Of a stretch of DNA of 64,000 bases, positions 61,772 through 64,000 are shown piece after piece. A model generated the notes under the pieces. The model did no database searches. It was not told the DNA's origin and saw only the letters and a program-made list of their open reading frames with translations. Position 1 is the stretch's first letter, and each line of letters begins with the position of its first letter. Origin of the DNA: Pseudomonadota bacterium (lineage in GTDB: Bacteria > Pseudomonadota > Gammaproteobacteria > Steroidobacterales > Steroidobacteraceae); assembly GCA_037200975.1 (NCBI GenBank), contig JBBCGI010000001.1:1178001-1242000 (forward strand), written 5' to 3'. The position numbers and the translations under genes were made by a program.

Positions 61772-62845
61772 ATGGTCTCCCGTCTCTCATCTCTCTTCTG
61801 CTGCCTGGTGCTCTGCGCAGCGGAAAATCTCGCCGTGGCCGACGACGCGGGCACCGCTGAACCCACCTATGTCGCCTACTCGGCCGCCGACACGGCGGTC
61901 ATCGGGGTGGGCACCGCGAAAGTGCCGATGGGGTACACATCCAAGGACCCGTTGCTCGACCGCACCCAGCGCTGGGTGTTCCAGTCGGTGTGGCGCGCGG
62001 CGATGCGCATCGACCGGGTGTTCGGCGCCGAGATCGACGAATCCGCCTACCAGGAGGCGAGCGGCTCGCTCGCGCCGGCGTTGCTGTGGGATGAGTTCGA
62101 CGGCTTCCAGCCGAAGCTGCGTTTCAACGTCAATTTGCCGCTGCCGCACCTCGACGAACGGTTCCACGCGTTCATCGGCCGCGTCAACCGCGACGAATAC
62201 GTCACCGAGCGCAATCTCGAATCCGGCGCGTTTCCGCGCCAGTACGGCCCGGTCGAGGACGATCAGACCTTGTTAGGCCTGCGCTTCCGCTCGCCCAAGG
62301 CGGGCGCGCACTTCGACGCCGACGCGGGTGTACGCCTCAATTTCCCCGTCGACCCGTTCGTGAAGGGCAGCTACCGCTTCTTCCATGGCTCCTCCGAGAA
62401 CGTGTTGTTCAGTTTCCGTGAGACGGCGTTCTGGCAGAACAGCGAGGGCGTGGGCGTCACCAGCCGCGTCGACATCGAAAAGATTTTCGACTACAGCTGG
62501 CTGGCGCGATTCACGGCGTCGGGCACGATCTCGCAGGAATCCGAAGGCGTGCGCGGTTACACCGCCTTGTCGCTGGTGCACGGCATGCCGAACCGCCGCG
62601 CGATCGCGGCCGAGCTGTTCACCAGCGGCGAGATGGACGCGGACGTGCCGCTCGGCAACTACGGCATGAAGCTCGCCTATCGCAAGAGCATTTCGCGCGA
62701 CTGGTTGATCATGGAGATCCGCACCAGCCTCACCTGGCCGAAGGACGAAGCCTGGCAGGTGCGCGAGGCCACGTGGGGCGTCGGCATCGGCTTCGAGATG
62801 TTCTTCGGCACCGACGATTTCCTCGCGCGCCCGGTTACTTTTTGA
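61772..62845 (+). CDS. Envelope protein of unknown function, probable beta-barrel
   Basis: Protein of 357 residues with an N-terminal signal (MVSRLSSLFCCLVLCAAENLAVA). The rest alternates polar and hydrophobic residues in long strands (PKLRFNVNLPLPHLDERFHAF, FVKGSYRFFHGSSENVLFSF, LARFTASGTISQES, IGFEMFFGTDDF), as expected for an outer-membrane barrel. No known family is recognised. It stands alone, between the SDR gene (divergent) and a serine hydrolase gene (convergent, 7 bp apart). Confidence 0.65.
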   Translation: MVSRLSSLFCCLVLCAAENLAVADDAGTAEPTYVAYSAADTAVIGVGTAKVPMGYTSKDPLLDRTQRWVFQSVWRAAMRIDRVFGAEIDESAYQEASGSLAPALLWDEFDGFQPKLRFNVNLPLPHLDERFHAFIGRVNRDEYVTERNLESGAFPRQYGPVEDDQTLLGLRFRSPKAGAHFDADAGVRLNFPVDPFVKGSYRFFHGSSENVLFSFRETAFWQNSEGVGVTSRVDIEKIFDYSWLARFTASGTISQESEGVRGYTALSLVHGMPNRRAIAAELFTSGEMDADVPLGNYGMKLAYRKSISRDWLIMEIRTSLTWPKDEAWQVREATWGVGIGFEMFFGTDDFLARPVTF

Positions 62846-62852
62846 GCGGCAT

Positions 62853-63983
62853 TCAGTTCGGCGCCACCCGGTCGGTGATGTATTTGCTGAGATCGCGCAC
62901 GGCTTTTTCGGCCTTTTCTCCGCCGGCGTTGGTGACGACGATCGAGATCACGTCCTGCTGCGGCAGGATGCGCAGATCCGCCACCCAATACCCATTGCTG
63001 CCGGTATGCGCCAGCAGCGACACATCGCCGTTGGGCTCCGTGAGCACTCCCCAACCCATCGCGTAGCGGTTCTTGACCGGCGTGTGCAGCAGCTTGTAGG
63101 TCTCGGGCTTGAGTAGTTTGCCGTGGCCGTGAAGGCCATCGAGCTGGTCCTGCGCGAACAGCATCCAGTCCTGCAACGTGATGTTGACCGTGCCGGCGGG
63201 CCCCACCGCGGGTGGGTTGTCGCTCTTCGGATCGCCCACATCGAGGGCGACGAGTCCGCCGCGGGCGGGAACGTGCCCGAGCGGCTGATCGTATTTCTTG
63301 CGCTTGCCCGGAGCGCCGAAACTCGCATTGACGATTCCGAGCGGCTTCCAGACTTCGGCGCGCAGCGCGTCTTCCCAGGTATCGCCGGTAAGCGATTCGA
63401 CCACCGCGCCCGCGATGACATAGCCCAGGTTCGAGTACGCGAACTCGCCGACTTTCGAAGCGGGCGGCTGCCGCAGGTAATAGGCCACCACCATCGCGCG
63501 CTGCGCGCGCAGGCTCTTGCGCGTGCCGATGACCGTGTCGAAGTCCGCGATCTCGCGGGGATCGGCGAGCGCCGGCAGACCGGCGGTGTGTGTCAGCAGC
63601 TGTCGCAACGTGACGCCCTGCAGCTGCGAATTCATTCCCGCGGCGACGCCCGGAAAAAGCTGCGCGAGGGTGGAGTCGAAGCTGACCAGGCCTCGCTCGA
63701 CCAGCCGCGCAATCAACGTCGCCGTCATCGCCTTGGTGTCGGAGCCGATGTGCCAGCGATCCCGTGTCGTCACGGACGGTTTCTGGTTGAGCGCGCGCTT
63801 GCCGGAGGCAGCCTGCGCTTCGATACGTCCCTTGATCTGCACCAGCGCCGCCGTGGCCGGCAGACCGGCGCTGTCGCGCGTCTGCGTGATGGCCTGTTCC
63901 ACGAATTGCTGTAGTGGGGCATCCGCAAACGCGGGCGCAGCCGCCGCGAACAACACGCATGCCAGGGTCTGCCTCGAAATCAT
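62853..63983 (-). CDS. Secreted serine hydrolase, beta-lactamase (class C)-like
   Basis: Protein of 376 residues with signal peptide MISRQTLACVLFAAAAPAFA. The catalytic motifs are SDTK (S81, K84), YSN (FAYSNLGYV) and HTG (LLAHTGSNGYW) in place of KTG. LLTHTAGLPAL is the conserved helix before the active-site groove. It lacks the lipocalin tail seen in the 55793 gene. D-alanyl-D-alanine carboxypeptidase-like or esterase activity is likely. The ATG at 63983 is 17 bp from the window edge, so an upstream partner cannot be judged. Confidence 0.87.
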   Translation of the reverse strand: MISRQTLACVLFAAAAPAFADAPLQQFVEQAITQTRDSAGLPATAALVQIKGRIEAQAASGKRALNQKPSVTTRDRWHIGSDTKAMTATLIARLVERGLVSFDSTLAQLFPGVAAGMNSQLQGVTLRQLLTHTAGLPALADPREIADFDTVIGTRKSLRAQRAMVVAYYLRQPPASKVGEFAYSNLGYVIAGAVVESLTGDTWEDALRAEVWKPLGIVNASFGAPGKRKKYDQPLGHVPARGGLVALDVGDPKSDNPPAVGPAGTVNITLQDWMLFAQDQLDGLHGHGKLLKPETYKLLHTPVKNRYAMGWGVLTEPNGDVSLLAHTGSNGYWVADLRILPQQDVISIVVTNAGGEKAEKAVRDLSKYITDRVAPN

Positions 63984-64000
63984 CTGTCCCCCTCGTAGAT

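Overview
The window is 64 kb of high-GC chromosomal DNA from what looks like a soil or water gammaproteobacterium. The dense set of TonB-dependent receptors, secreted peptidases and amidohydrolases and an ECF sigma/FecR pair recalls Steroidobacteraceae or Xanthomonadales; this placement rests on gene style, not on a marker gene. I saw no rRNA, tRNA or CRISPR array.

Region 1 (1-15464, all minus strand) reads as one large regulated locus. In transcription order it holds an ECF sigma factor, a FecR-type anti-sigma sensor, a TonB receptor with an N-terminal STN signalling domain, two tandem periplasmic M20-type peptidases, two tandem periplasmic amidohydrolases, a membrane-fusion lipoprotein and an RND efflux pump cut by the window edge. 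The layout suggests surface sensing, uptake, periplasmic breakdown of an amide- or peptide-like compound, and export of a product.

Region 2 (15774-34307) is mixed housekeeping and accessory content: a DUF1028 Ntn-type hydrolase, a phytase-like esterase, an alpha/beta-hydrolase fused to a SUMF1-like domain, an arginase-family protein with altered metal ligands, a DUF222-HNH endonuclease bracketed by short palindromes, a CPBP protease, a decayed ORF6N gene, a lipid-related block (PmtA-like methyltransferase, glycosyltransferase, Mpo1-like membrane protein, membrane-anchored class III aminotransferase, phosphatidylserine decarboxylase) and a TonB receptor.

Region 3 (about 34.3-42.2 kb) is visibly AT-richer and island-like. 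It starts with a secreted metalloprotease/lipoprotein operon, then carries a 59-bp fossil of a TonB-receptor gene, then a four-gene operon (multi-pass membrane protein, small protein starting Met-Gly-Gly, second small protein, QueC-like PP-loop enzyme) that meets a convergent AIPR-family abortive-infection gene. This is the best candidate for an undescribed antiphage system: a QueC-like enzyme with small partners, reminiscent of QatC of Qat and Cap9 of type IV CBASS but without their ATPase, nuclease or cyclase.

Region 4 (42.6-64 kb) returns to high GC: an EF-G gene outside any str operon, a HAD phosphatase, a HigBA toxin-antitoxin pair with a clear operator, three copies of a 54-bp near-perfect hairpin in intergenic gaps, DUF72, a BenE-type transporter, a GlyGly-CTERM metalloprotease, a PBP7-like endopeptidase, a TonB receptor, two serine beta-lactamase-like hydrolases, tryptophanase, an arsR-arsC-aquaporin arsenic operon, YceI, an SDR and an unknown envelope protein.
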